In this document: one piece after another, positions 38,323 to 45,830 of the stretch | Numbering within the stretch: the first letter of the stretch is position 1 | Layout of the letters: the number at the start of each line of letters is the position of its first letter | Source of the DNA: Campylobacterales bacterium | GTDB taxonomy: Bacteria > Campylobacterota > Campylobacteria > Campylobacterales > Sulfurimonadaceae | Direction of reading: 5' to 3' | NCBI GenBank assembly: GCA_026390115.1 | Contig: JAPLGO010000016.1 | Coordinates: 1 to 64,000, forward strand | DNA: 64,000 nucleotides | The notes under the pieces: model-generated | The model's database searches: none | What the model saw: only the letters and a program-made list of their open reading frames with translations | What the model was told of the DNA's origin: nothing | Position numbers and translations under genes: made by a program

Positions 38323-38967
38323 ATGATAAAAATTGATGAAATTATAGAAAAACTAAAGGACATATTATCTCAAGAACTTGGCAATAAAAAGATATTAGAT
38401 AAGGATATTGCTAAAGCTCTTGAGATAGACTATGATAGATTTAGAAAACTAAAGAGTCGCAATGGCTCAGTTCCATACCCAGATATAATGATGTTTTTAG
38501 CAAAAAGAAAAATATCTATCAATTGGTTCTTCTTTAACCAACTTCCAGAAACTCTCATTGAATCCACATCAGATTACATCATACTCAAATATCAAAAATC
38601 AATCATTGCTTCAGCTGGAGGCGGTGCTATAAACTATGATATAGATTTAACCTCATTAGTTGTAGATAAGCAGCTGCTAGATTACATAAATAGCAGCTAT
38701 AAATACACTGAAGTGTTACAGGTGTTTGGTGACTCTATGGAACCTGATATTAAAGATGGAAGTTTAGTGTTTGTGGACAAAAGTGAAGTTGATATAAATA
38801 GACCAGGTGTTTATCTAATTCATACTTCAGATGGCTTACATGTAAAGAGAATAAAAGCTCAAGGTACGCATCATTACATGTCAAGCATGAACGAGAAGTA
38901 TGTTGATGTGAAGTTGGATGAATTTCAAGTGATAGGAGAGGTAAAAGGGCTATTTCAAAAGTTTTAG
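38323..38967 (+). CDS. Phage repressor, HTH + S24 (LexA/CI-like) peptidase
   Basis: 214-aa repressor. The N-terminal part (about 1-70) has a helix-turn-helix region (DKDIAKALEIDYDRFRKLKSR). The S24 domain has the Ala-Gly self-cleavage site in IASAGGGAINYD, the nucleophile Ser in FGDSMEPDIKDGS and the Lys in GLHVKRIK. Damage-triggered self-cleavage would lift repression. It reads toward a cluster of end-like repeats at 39.33-39.40 kb, the mirror image of the repressor/left-end layout of the Mu-like prophage at 44-45.5 kb. Its last 52 codons are duplicated downstream. Confidence 0.88.
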   Translation: MIKIDEIIEKLKDILSQELGNKKILDKDIAKALEIDYDRFRKLKSRNGSVPYPDIMMFLAKRKISINWFFFNQLPETLIESTSDYIILKYQKSIIASAGGGAINYDIDLTSLVVDKQLLDYINSSYKYTEVLQVFGDSMEPDIKDGSLVFVDKSEVDINRPGVYLIHTSDGLHVKRIKAQGTHHYMSSMNEKYVDVKLDEFQVIGEVKGLFQKF

Positions 38968-39329
38968 TTTTGCTTATGAAATGTGAGTGAAATCATTAAA
39001 AAAGAGCCTTTTTCTTTGCGTACTAACATTTCATAAGCAAATAATTAACATTTTAAAAGCGTTTGTACATTTATCTAATTCATACTTCAGATGGCTTACA
39101 TGTAAAGAGAATAAAAGCTCAAGGTACGCATCATTACATGTCAAGCATGAACGAGAAGTATGTTGATGTGAAGTTGGATGAATTTCAAGTGATAGGAGAG
39201 GTAAAAGGGTTGTTTCAAAAGTTTTAGTTTTGCTTGTGAAATGTGAGTGAAATCGTGTAAAAGGAGCTTATTTCTTTGCGTACTAACATTTCATAAGCAA
39301 ATAATTAACATTTTAAAAGCGTTTGTACA
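38810..39329 (+). repeat. 260-bp tandem duplication over the repressor 3' end
   Basis: 38810-39069 and 39070-39329 are two copies with a 260-bp period, no indels and a handful of substitutions. Each copy holds the last 52 codons of the repressor, its stop and the following spacer. Only the first is joined to a start. Each spacer contains 16-nt arms TTTGCTTATGAAATGT / ACATTTCATAAGCAAA around an A5-GAGCC-T5 core in copy 1. Copy 2 has one arm mismatch and an altered core. Confidence 0.92.
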
Positions 39330-39400
39330 GCGTTTGTACAGTTTGTACACTAAAAAAGTAAACTTGGACACAAATGGGCACAATGTGGGCACAGTAAGAG
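39321..39400. repeat. Cluster of short direct repeats, possible transposable-phage end
   Basis: Three GTTTGTACA(G/C) words (39321-39350) are followed by AAAAAGTAAACTTGG and then three TGGG/ACACA words (39364-39392). The AAGTAAAC core also occurs four times at the 44.1-kb prophage end. Read on the minus strand the block starts TGTGCCC. I infer the left end of a second, decayed Mu-like prophage in inverted orientation. Confidence 0.5.
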
Positions 39401-39425
39401 GGATTTATGGTTAAAACACCCGTAT

Positions 39426-39533
39426 TTAAGGGGTTTTAATTGTTGTGGCTCCGAATACTGGATTCGTGAAAAAATCTTTCAAAACACCGTGAATTAGAGC
39501 TTCTAATTGATTGGCTTCGAATTTTTGTATCAC
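39426..39533 (-). CDS. Possible 35-aa small protein
   Basis: A short frame beginning GTG at 39533, with AAGGA 6 nt upstream, reads through QKFEANQLEALIHGV and KDFFTNPVFGATTIK and stops with TAA at 39426-39428. The composition is protein-like, and the ribosome-binding site is better than chance. No family is recognised. It could also be the tail of a lost larger gene. Confidence 0.35.
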   Translation of the reverse strand: MIQKFEANQLEALIHGVLKDFFTNPVFGATTIKTP

Positions 39534-39895
39534 AATTTTTCCTTAAAGTATCATATACCTTTTGAACTCGGGAATTGTACTTTAATTATTATTAATAATT
39601 TATTAATTATGCTTTGAATTTTAATACCTATAAATGAATATATAGAATATATATTTATTTTTCATTGGCTGCCGCCGGCATAAAATAGCCTGAAAGGCTT
39701 TTTTTATTTTAAAATTATTTTTTTATTTTTTATTTTTCTAAATTTCTTTTAGATTTAATTTCTTTTTTGGGGTTTTTATTTTTCAATTACGTTGTAATTT
39801 CAAACTAAAAATTTGTAAAAAATTTTCACTTACGTTCTAATTTTTCACAAACTTCTCATTCTTATTAATTTTTTCTTTAATGGGTTATTTGACAT

Positions 39896-40034
39896 AATGA
39901 TACAATTTAACAAAAATGGAAATAAACTATAACTATATTGTGGATTTAGGCTTCTGAGCATAGATAGCCCTACAACAATTTCTTAAATTGTTGTAAGATG
40001 GTATCTATACTATACTAAATGATATTGTATCATT
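39896..40034. ncRNA. Nested inverted repeat, possible RNA or replication structure
   Basis: Outer arms AATGATACAAT (39896-39906) and ATTGTATCATT (40024-40034) match perfectly. Inside, 39961-40007 folds into one long hairpin: TAGATA/TATCTA, CC/GG, a short internal bulge, then TACAACAATTT/AAATTGTTGTA around a 3-nt loop. There is no open frame through it. Confidence 0.5.
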
Positions 40035-40395
40035 GAGTATTCGTCACATATATTCTTTTTTTTCAAGCGTGTGTTTTATACATAAAAATATAAAATACAA
40101 GAATAATATTTGAGTAATCTTAAAAAATTGTTTTAGTGATTTTGATTTTGTGGGATTTTTATCTGCGGATAGTCTTTCGCCGATTTTTGTATTATTTCTA
40201 ACTCAAACAAGATAGCCTAAACCCCCTCACATTAATAAATTAATGAGGTTGGGACAGGGGATTTAACTAAGGGTCTCTTGTCCTTGCTAAGTCTTTTTCT
40301 AAACCATTGGTTTGCTCTTACCTTGCTAATAAATTAGTTTAGGTAAGGTTTAGACGCTCATACTTTCGTATAAGGTGTTTTTTTTAGTTTTTCGT

Positions 40396-40480
40396 GAGAT
40401 TTTACGACGACATTGATAAGGGAAACCCTTACCAAGACGTCCCAACGTCCTCTAATAAAGATTCAATTTTGTAAAATCTC
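40396..40480. ncRNA. Large branched stem-loop
   Basis: Outer perfect stem GAGATTTTAC (40396-40405) / GTAAAATCTC (40471-40480). Inside, 40406-40441 forms GACG...AAGGG / CCCTT...CGTC around a GAAA-like loop, with a few mismatches. Flanking T- and A-rich tracts (near GTGTTTTTT and GAAAAAACAC) can extend the outer stem. The pairing is far beyond what AT-rich sequence alone gives. It may be an RNA or a single-strand origin. Confidence 0.5.
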
Positions 40481-40745
40481 AAACTTCCAATTGTAGAAAA
40501 AACACGAAAAGGTTACTTAAAGTTAATTTATTAAGAAGTATAAATATTTCTTAACTTAATCTAATTATAGACTAAAAAAATAATTATTTTTTTATTTTGG
40601 TGTTTTTTTCAATTTTTTTTCTTAAATTTATATATTTTCTTAAATAATTTTTAGATACAATCAAAATCCAATACATATTTAAATTGTCTCTTTTCGCTGT
40701 GGTTTGCTTTTAATTAAGTGGTGGGATTAGTGAGGCTAGCGTGGT

Positions 40746-40870
40746 ATCTCCTCTTTCTGTAAGAAGAAGAAGGAGACGATTTGAAAATATTTCTTATAAT
40801 TGTGGTTTTGATGGTACTTGCGATACCGTTGCATTAAAGAATAGGGGTTTCCCCTGTTCCACAATTATAA
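40746..40870. ncRNA. Hairpin plus three-way-junction-like structure
   Basis: A hairpin at 40747-40776 pairs TCTCCT with AGGAGA. It is followed by a perfect 12-bp outer stem TTATAATTGTGG (40794-40805) / CCACAATTATAA (40859-40870). Two inner stems sit within it: GGTA/TACC (40813-40827) and AGGGG/CCCCT (40843-40855). The result is a compact three-way junction just downstream of the relaxase stop. Confidence 0.5.
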
Positions 40871-40907
40871 TTGTATCGGTATTATATCATAATAATTGTA
40901 AAAAAAA

Positions 40908-42071
40908 TTATCTATCAATATTATTTGAATTTGAAACACCAAAATTTTGGTTTTTGGTTAATTTGCTATTGTAAACAGAACTTTTTTCAATTTCATTTTT
41001 AGTTTCATTTTCTTTTTCAAGTTCAAGTTTAATTTCTTCATTAGTTTTGTATTTATTATAAATTGAATACAATAACGCATTATTTTCTTTCAATTTTTCA
41101 TTTTCTTTTTTTAATTCAATATTTTCTTTTTCAAATATTTCATTTTCTTTTTCAAGATTTTGAAAAAATTTAGGAATATTGGCTAATTCAATACTTTTAG
41201 TTGTTTCATTTATTAGTGCTATTTGTAATTTTTCAATTATTTTGTTTTTATCAATACTAAATATTTTTTTATTTTCTAACTTTAATTTATCAATATATAC
41301 ATTAACAGCTTTTGTTGCTTGTTTATTTGCTCTATCTTGTAATAATTTATAGTTTTTTGCGGGGATATAATTCTTTTTGCCTTCTTCATTAATTTTTTTT
41401 AATTTCAAATTATATTTTTTTAATAAAATATGTTCGCTAACAAATTTATGAAAATCCTTTTGCATCTTCAAATAATGGGGACTTTCGCCAAAACTATTAT
41501 TTAAGTCATTTGTTAAACTATTATCTCCAACATACACCAAATTAATATGAGCATGTGGATTTGCTTGATCTAAATGGCCAACTAAACCAATAATTTTTGC
41601 ATTTGGCAATTTTGTTTTTAACCATTGTTCATAAATTTCTAATTGCGCACCCATAAATTCTTTACTTCGTAATAATACATTTTCTGTAATACTTGTTAAG
41701 CTCATATCTAATTCATAAAAAACATGTTGACCTGGTGAATTAGATAATGCTTTTGTATTATCTCGTTGTTCTTTCAGTTCATTGATTTCTTTCAATAATT
41801 TTTCTTTTGTTGTTTCTTTTGTAGCATTATCCATTCTAAATTTTTTCTTGGCGATTAATTTACTTAATGCAGATTTTGTAATATTAGGTTTTATATTTAT
41901 ATCTAAATATTTTTTTAAATTTTCTCGATCATCTATTGAAATAATATTAAGATATTCTTTATCACTTACCGGACCAGTTTTCAAATTTGATTTTCTTAGA
42001 TTGTGCGTTAATCGCATTTTGAAACTTTTTTCATTTTTTGTTTTACGTATATTTAAAAATGTACTACTCAT
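40908..42071 (-). CDS. Mobilisation relaxase, MobV (Pre/Mob) type
   Basis: 387-aa DNA-nicking relaxase-like protein. The metal-binding signature is GHLDQANPHAHINLVYVGD, a variant of the MobV HxDExxPHxH motif, in the middle of the N-terminal catalytic half. The Tyr or His nucleophile region cannot be fixed by eye. The C-terminal third is a Lys/Glu/Asn-rich coiled coil (EKENIELKKENEKLKENN). Codon use is extremely AT-rich, unlike the flanking phage genes. An oriT-like hairpin lies about 100 bp upstream. It would allow mobilisation by a helper conjugation system; no transfer genes are present. Confidence 0.82.
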   Translation of the reverse strand: MSSTFLNIRKTKNEKSFKMRLTHNLRKSNLKTGPVSDKEYLNIISIDDRENLKKYLDINIKPNITKSALSKLIAKKKFRMDNATKETTKEKLLKEINELKEQRDNTKALSNSPGQHVFYELDMSLTSITENVLLRSKEFMGAQLEIYEQWLKTKLPNAKIIGLVGHLDQANPHAHINLVYVGDNSLTNDLNNSFGESPHYLKMQKDFHKFVSEHILLKKYNLKLKKINEEGKKNYIPAKNYKLLQDRANKQATKAVNVYIDKLKLENKKIFSIDKNKIIEKLQIALINETTKSIELANIPKFFQNLEKENEIFEKENIELKKENEKLKENNALLYSIYNKYKTNEEIKLELEKENETKNEIEKSSVYNSKLTKNQNFGVSNSNNIDR

Positions 42072-42172
42072 GTATAAATCCTTTAATTAAATTACATTTA
42101 ATTATAGATTTTTTAAGTTTTTTTTGATTTAATTTTGAATAATTTTTTATTTCTTTTGTCAACTTTGTTCGA

Positions 42173-42237
42173 CAAGGTGATTTGTTATTATCCGCACTTG
42201 TTTTACTACGTAAAAAAGTGGGACAATAACAACCTTG
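42173..42237. other. oriT-like nested hairpin upstream of the relaxase
   Basis: Left arm 42173-42193 (CAAGGT...TGTTATTATCC) pairs with right arm 42221-42237 (GGACAATAACAACCTTG), with a 4-nt bulge and one mismatch. Inside, CACTT-TTTTA / TAAAA-AAGTG (42195-42220) forms a second stem around ctacg. It is followed by CCTTGCCCGCTGG, which superficially recalls the IncP nick context. Position and structure fit an origin of transfer for the adjacent MobV-type protein. Confidence 0.55.
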
Positions 42238-42291
42238 CCCGCTGGGAGCAACTGCGTTGAGCTTAAATGTATAAATTTATATTATATATTT

Positions 42292-42603
42292 TTATTTTTT
42301 TAGAGGATAATCTAATAATAATCTTTTAAATTCTAATATTACTATTTTACTATTTATGAATTTTCTTAAACCCTTTTTATATTCTAATATATCAGTACAA
42401 TCTAAATATTCATAATATTGTGCAACTTTTATTGCATCTAGTTTATACTCAACATTATAATTTTCAATAAAAATTTTTAATAATCTTGCAATACAACCTG
42501 TCATAAAAGGATTTTTTGACATTTCCTCTTCTTTCATTAATTCAAATATATTTTTACTATCTGATTTTTTATATTTTATTAATTTTTTTATTTTTATTTT
42601 CAT
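42292..42603 (-). CDS. Hypothetical protein of the mobile island
   Basis: 103-aa Lys-rich protein, predicted mostly helical, with no recognised motif. The N-terminus is very basic (KIKIKKLIKYKKSDSKN), compatible with nucleic-acid binding. It is transcribed toward the oriT-like hairpin and in the same direction as the relaxase gene. Base composition is as AT-rich as the relaxase gene, so it belongs to the same island. It might be an accessory mobilisation or plasmid-control protein. Confidence 0.55.
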   Translation of the reverse strand: MKIKIKKLIKYKKSDSKNIFELMKEEEMSKNPFMTGCIARLLKIFIENYNVEYKLDAIKVAQYYEYLDCTDILEYKKGLRKFINSKIVILEFKRLLLDYPLKK

Positions 42604-42651
42604 TTCTTTAGTCCTATTATGCTAGTATAATTAAAATAAAAAAGGATAAAA

Positions 42652-42909
42652 ATGATTTTTGAAGACAAGATGAAGACTTTATTTGAAAAATTTAATATAG
42701 ATACAAATATATTTACTATTAATAATGATGAAACAAAAATAGAAGTAGTTCATCAACTTTTAGCACAAGTATTTAATAATCCAGAAATATTAACAAATGA
42801 AGATAAAAAAGATATATGTGAATTTATAAATCATTATCAAGGATATAAAGTTATAAGATCTAAATATTTTGATTATCCATCTATGAAAAATTGTCAAGAA
42901 ATAATTTAA
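42652..42909 (+). CDS. Hypothetical protein, divergent from the 42.3-kb gene
   Basis: 85-aa acidic, mostly helical protein (KMKTLFEKFNIDTNIFTI, INHYQGYKVIRSKYFDYP) with no recognised domain. It has a clear TATAAT at 42626-42631 and AAGGA about 6 nt before its ATG, so it is likely expressed. It is divergent from the basic 103-aa gene with 48 bp between starts. Acid/base pairing of neighbours invites comparison with small antitoxin or inhibitor genes, but nothing else supports that. Confidence 0.6.
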   Translation: MIFEDKMKTLFEKFNIDTNIFTINNDETKIEVVHQLLAQVFNNPEILTNEDKKDICEFINHYQGYKVIRSKYFDYPSMKNCQEII

Positions 42910-42949
42910 TTTTTAATTATTTTAACTTTAATAAATTATAGAAAAAATA

Positions 42950-43815
42950 TTAATAATAACTCACATTATCAATAATATCTTTTAAAATCTTTAAATTAAA
43001 TCCTTTTGCATATCTATCAAGCGTTAAACTCTCTTTTTCATTTTTGGTATGTCCTACTATTTGCTGGACCATTAAAACAATATTTACACTATCAATATTT
43101 TTTTCAATTGTCTTTTCAATAAATGTTCCACGCAATGTATGAAAATTTTTACCCGCACCTTTATCAATAATTTTATACAATTGAACTCTTGCATTTTTAG
43201 AAAATGCATTCTCAGTTCCTGGCATTAATGGAAAATTTGTATTTAGTACAAGTTCTAAAATATCTTTATGAATTGGAATTTTACGAATACCAGCAACAGT
43301 TTTTGAATTTGTAACATTGAAATAATATATATCATTTTCATTTATAATATCTTTGGTAGTTAAATTATAAATTTCTTTTTGACGCATACCTGTATATGCT
43401 GCAATTTTAAAAATTACATTATAAATTGGAATTTTATAATCAAAATTTAAAATATTAATAATCTCTTGATTTGTATAATTTTCTACTGTTTGCCTATATT
43501 CTTGCTCTTGTTTGATTTCATCCAACAAAGTATTCTTGCTCTTGTTTGATTTCATCCAACAAAGTTAAACCTGAAATATTATTTTCATTTATCAATTTAC
43601 GCTCAACAGCAAACTTAATAAAGTTTTTCAAATATTTCAAATGTTTGTTAATTGTCTTGTTTTTATATTTATTTGTTTTTATCAAGGAGGATTTAAAATC
43701 TTCAAAATCTGTTAATTCTATATCGTTTATAGATCTATCATTGAAAAATTTTATTAATAATTTAAAAGTTGATAAATATGCTTCAAGACTATCAGCACTT
43801 GTGAGAGGGTGAAAG
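42950..43815 (-). pseudogene. Tyrosine recombinase split by a 34-bp tandem duplication
   Basis: The catalytic half (42950-43555) shows Arg in AAYTGMRQKEIYNL, HTLRG as HxxR, His in QIVGHTKNEKES and Tyr in TLDRYAKG. Upstream on the same strand another frame (about 43560-43815) encodes a SAM-like core-binding domain (SLEAYLSTFKLLIKFFNDRS, KHLKYLKNFIKFAVERKLI) ending LLDEIKQEQEYFVG then stop. The two halves join in frame if one copy of a 34-bp tandem repeat is removed. No standard start codon remains in the N-terminal frame, so that end may be lost as well. It probably once moved the relaxase island. Confidence 0.85.
43500..43567. repeat. 34-bp tandem duplication inside the integrase
   Basis: TCTTGCTCTTGTTTGATTTC... 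is repeated twice with period 34 (first unit from 43500/43501, second from 43534/43535). Because 34 is not a multiple of three, it shifts the integrase frame. Loss of one unit would restore it. Confidence 0.92.
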
Positions 43816-44076
43816 AAAAGTGAGTGATAATTTCAGAGCTTTTTTTCTGTTTTACTCCGATGTTATGGTCTTTGTGGCGGTTTTAACCTTGGTGTTGTAA
43901 AAAGGTTAGTGAGTAACTTTTTTCACTATTCATCCGCATCTCCGCATCTGCATTAATCTTCCTAAAATACAAGAAAATTCACATTATATAAAGTTGCATT
44001 ATCCACGCTGTTACCGATTGTTTTGAGCATTTTTATATTGGTAAAAGTTTAGGAAAAAACAGTGAGGATTATTAAG
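43816..44076. other. Non-coding spacer between island and Mu-like prophage
   Basis: No gene is seen. Short stems include AACCTT/AAGGTT near 43886-43913 and a GTGAGT/CACT pair following it. It is presumed to be the flank into which the Mu-like prophage inserted. Confidence 0.5.
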
Positions 44077-44146
44077 TGTGAAGTTGTTGTAAAGTTGTGC
44101 AAGTAAACCATAGTAAGTAAACCAAGTAAACTTTTGTAAGTAAACC
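44077..44146. repeat. Probable left end of Mu-like prophage with transposase boxes
   Basis: The sequence turns into TGTGAAGTTGTTG at 44077, fitting the 5'-TG of transposable phages. AAGTAAAC(C) then occurs at 44101, 44115, 44124 and 44138 (spacing 14, 9, 14). Repeated boxes just inside the end are where a MuA-type transposase binds. The exact terminus cannot be proved without the right end. Confidence 0.55.
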
Positions 44147-44193
44147 TAATTATGCAAAAGTTACTAACATTTTAAGCGCAAATAATTTATAGT

Positions 44194-44850
44194 TTAGTTT
44201 AATGAAGTATCTAAATCTTTGATGATATATTCACAAATATTAAAATCATAGTCTTTATGTAATTTAAAATTTATATTTTGCATGTCTAAATTTTCAATAC
44301 CATATTTTTTTAACTGAGATTTTCTAATGAATAGAATATGAGATTTATCATTAGGATAGTTTGGTGGAAATATATTGTTATATCTATCATCATTTTTATG
44401 AAAAATAAATCCATGTAAATTAACTTCAATATCTGAGGGATTGCCAACTAACGGAGAAACAATTCTGATATATGTAGATAAGATTAAATCTTTACCTGTT
44501 AAGTGCTCCATTAAATTATGAAGTATTGTATTATTATTGGTAATCAATAAAGGTATGTCTTTTAAATATATATTTAAAGCTTTAATTTTAGCTTTTATAC
44601 TTTTATCTAGTATTCCTTTTGTATAAGGATTATCTGAATTAAAATATGCCTCTCTTACAGCATCTATAATTTCAATATCTTCTATTCCTTCCATAGAAAA
44701 AGCATATATTTTTTCATATTTATTGAGACTTTTATAATTAGACCAAGTAAAAGTATTTACCCTTTTTAAATATAAGTTAAAATAGTCTATGGGCTTAGGC
44801 TCTAGCACTTGTTTTATCTTTACAAAAAATGAATTTAATAGTTTTAACAT
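44194..44850 (-). CDS. Unknown protein between prophage left end and repressor
   Basis: 218-aa protein of unknown function. The N-terminal 16 residues are amphipathic (LKLLNSFFVKIKQVL) and could touch the membrane. The rest mixes helices and a beta-rich C-terminal half (DIEVNLHGFIFHKNDDRYNN, SHILFIRKSQLKKYGI). It is read leftwards, 11 bp after the repressor gene, so it is expressed in the lysogen. Genes in this place in Mu-like phages are often lysogenic-conversion or superinfection-exclusion factors. It is more AT-rich than the lytic genes. Confidence 0.65.
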   Translation of the reverse strand: MLKLLNSFFVKIKQVLEPKPIDYFNLYLKRVNTFTWSNYKSLNKYEKIYAFSMEGIEDIEIIDAVREAYFNSDNPYTKGILDKSIKAKIKALNIYLKDIPLLITNNNTILHNLMEHLTGKDLILSTYIRIVSPLVGNPSDIEVNLHGFIFHKNDDRYNNIFPPNYPNDKSHILFIRKSQLKKYGIENLDMQNINFKLHKDYDFNICEYIIKDLDTSLN

Positions 44851-44861
44851 TTAATATCTAT

Positions 44862-45548
44862 TTAATACAACTTAATCTTGCTTCTCATAATCCCTATAAT
44901 AGTAAGAGCTTCGAGCTTTGCCATAGTATTCAGCTCTATTGGCGAGTACTCGTGGTTTTCGCTCTCTAGTATGAGCCACTTTTCAAATGGAACTTTTTTG
45001 AGGCGTTTGACATAGAGTTCTCCGTCGATGTTTGCTATGACAGTATCGCCGCTTTTAGCTTCGCTGCATCTCTCTACTATGATGAACTCTCCGTCTTTTA
45101 TGTATGGCAACATGCTGTCGCCTGTCACTCGGATAATGTCGAGGTTATCAAATCTTTTTACATTTAAAATCTTTTCTAAAAAGTTTTTATCGAATTCCAT
45201 CACAATTGGCATGTACTCTTCAGCGTATGAGCCAAGCCCAGCCGAGGCATAGATATCTTCATAGTAGTTTATAGATACAAGATTTGTTGCTTTACAATTC
45301 AATGCTTGATTAATAATATTTATATCTTTTAGTAAATTATTTGTTTCTTTTTGCTCTAATTCACTTGGAGCAGTAAAAAATTCACTAAATCTTGTATTAT
45401 ATCTATCAATATATTCATCAGGAATATAACCTTGCTTTTTCCATTTAGTAATATAAGGTTCAGAGGCTGAAAGTGCGTTACTTAAGCCTTTCTGAGTTTT
45501 TAAACCACTTTCTTTTATCATTTTTTTTAGAAGTATATTAACATTCAT
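44862..45548 (-). CDS. Mu-like prophage repressor, HTH + S24 peptidase
   Basis: 228-aa CI/LexA-like repressor. The HTH is at about 15-40 (TQKGLSNALSASEPYITKWKK). The self-cleavage Ala-Gly is in IYASAGLGSYAEE, nucleophile Ser in VTGDSMLPYIKDGEF and Lys in GELYVKRLKK. It is divergent from the early genes across a 280-bp region with repeated ATTCACT words that are likely its operators. Mu itself uses an unrelated c repressor, so this phage is probably SOS-inducible. Confidence 0.92.
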   Translation of the reverse strand: MNVNILLKKMIKESGLKTQKGLSNALSASEPYITKWKKQGYIPDEYIDRYNTRFSEFFTAPSELEQKETNNLLKDINIINQALNCKATNLVSINYYEDIYASAGLGSYAEEYMPIVMEFDKNFLEKILNVKRFDNLDIIRVTGDSMLPYIKDGEFIIVERCSEAKSGDTVIANIDGELYVKRLKKVPFEKWLILESENHEYSPIELNTMAKLEALTIIGIMRSKIKLY

Positions 45549-45675
45549 TTATACAACCCCTTTAATAAATTTACTAGAATTCACTGTTTTCCTTGACAAT
45601 TAATGAAATTATTCACTATAATTCACTTATAATTATTCACGACTTCGAGAATAATTATATCAGAAAGTGTTCATT
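45549..45675 (+). promoter_or_regulatory. Early promoter with overlapping operator repeats
   Basis: TTGACA (45593-45598) and TATAAT (45617-45622) with 18-nt spacing form a near-consensus plus-strand promoter. ATTCAC(T) words occur at about 45579, 45611, 45621 and 45634, overlapping the promoter elements, as expected for repressor operators. Confidence 0.75.
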
Positions 45676-45780
45676 TAATTTACTTCCCCCAATTAAAACC
45701 TCAAATAAGAGAGGGTGCGGGTACATGCAAGTCGTGTACTCAAGGGGTGGCTATTGTTAATTTAAAACTATTTATTGCAA

Positions 45781-45800
45781 AGCCCTATTTATAGGGTTTT
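45781..45800 (+). terminator. Leader hairpin before first early gene
   Basis: AGCCCTATTTATAGGGTTTT: a 6-bp CCCTAT/ATAGGG stem followed by four T. It lies in the roughly 150-nt leader between the early promoter and the first gene, so it may act as an attenuator. Confidence 0.55.
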
Positions 45801-45830
45801 GAGTAGATATTTTTAAAAAAAGGATTTGTT

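Larger units (their letters stand above)
39534..40907. other. 1.4-kb extremely AT-rich, non-coding, strongly structured region
   Basis: No convincing gene is present. The segment holds a series of stable inverted repeats, listed separately, set in homopolymer-rich DNA. One terminator-like stem, AGCCTgaaAGGCT plus a T-run, lies at about 39688-39712. Inverted repeats packed this densely next to a relaxase gene suggest single-strand origins or structured RNA of a small mobile replicon. Confidence 0.65.

Noticed and set aside
39688-39712. Assigning the AGCCT/AGGCT terminator to the 38-kb repressor
   Set aside because: It is over 700 bp past the stop, with the duplication and repeat block in between, so its transcript is unknown.
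40741-40974. 77-codon plus-strand frame across the three-way-junction region
   Set aside because: It runs through perfect inverted repeats and the relaxase 3' end, and lacks a Shine-Dalgarno.
42230-42252. Calling CCTTGCCCGCTGG an IncP-type nic site
   Set aside because: The similarity is short and the neighbouring relaxase looks MobV, not MobP, so only the hairpin is reported.
43546-43812. Plus-strand frame opposite the integrase N-terminal half
   Set aside because: The minus strand encodes a recognisable core-binding domain, so this is a shadow.
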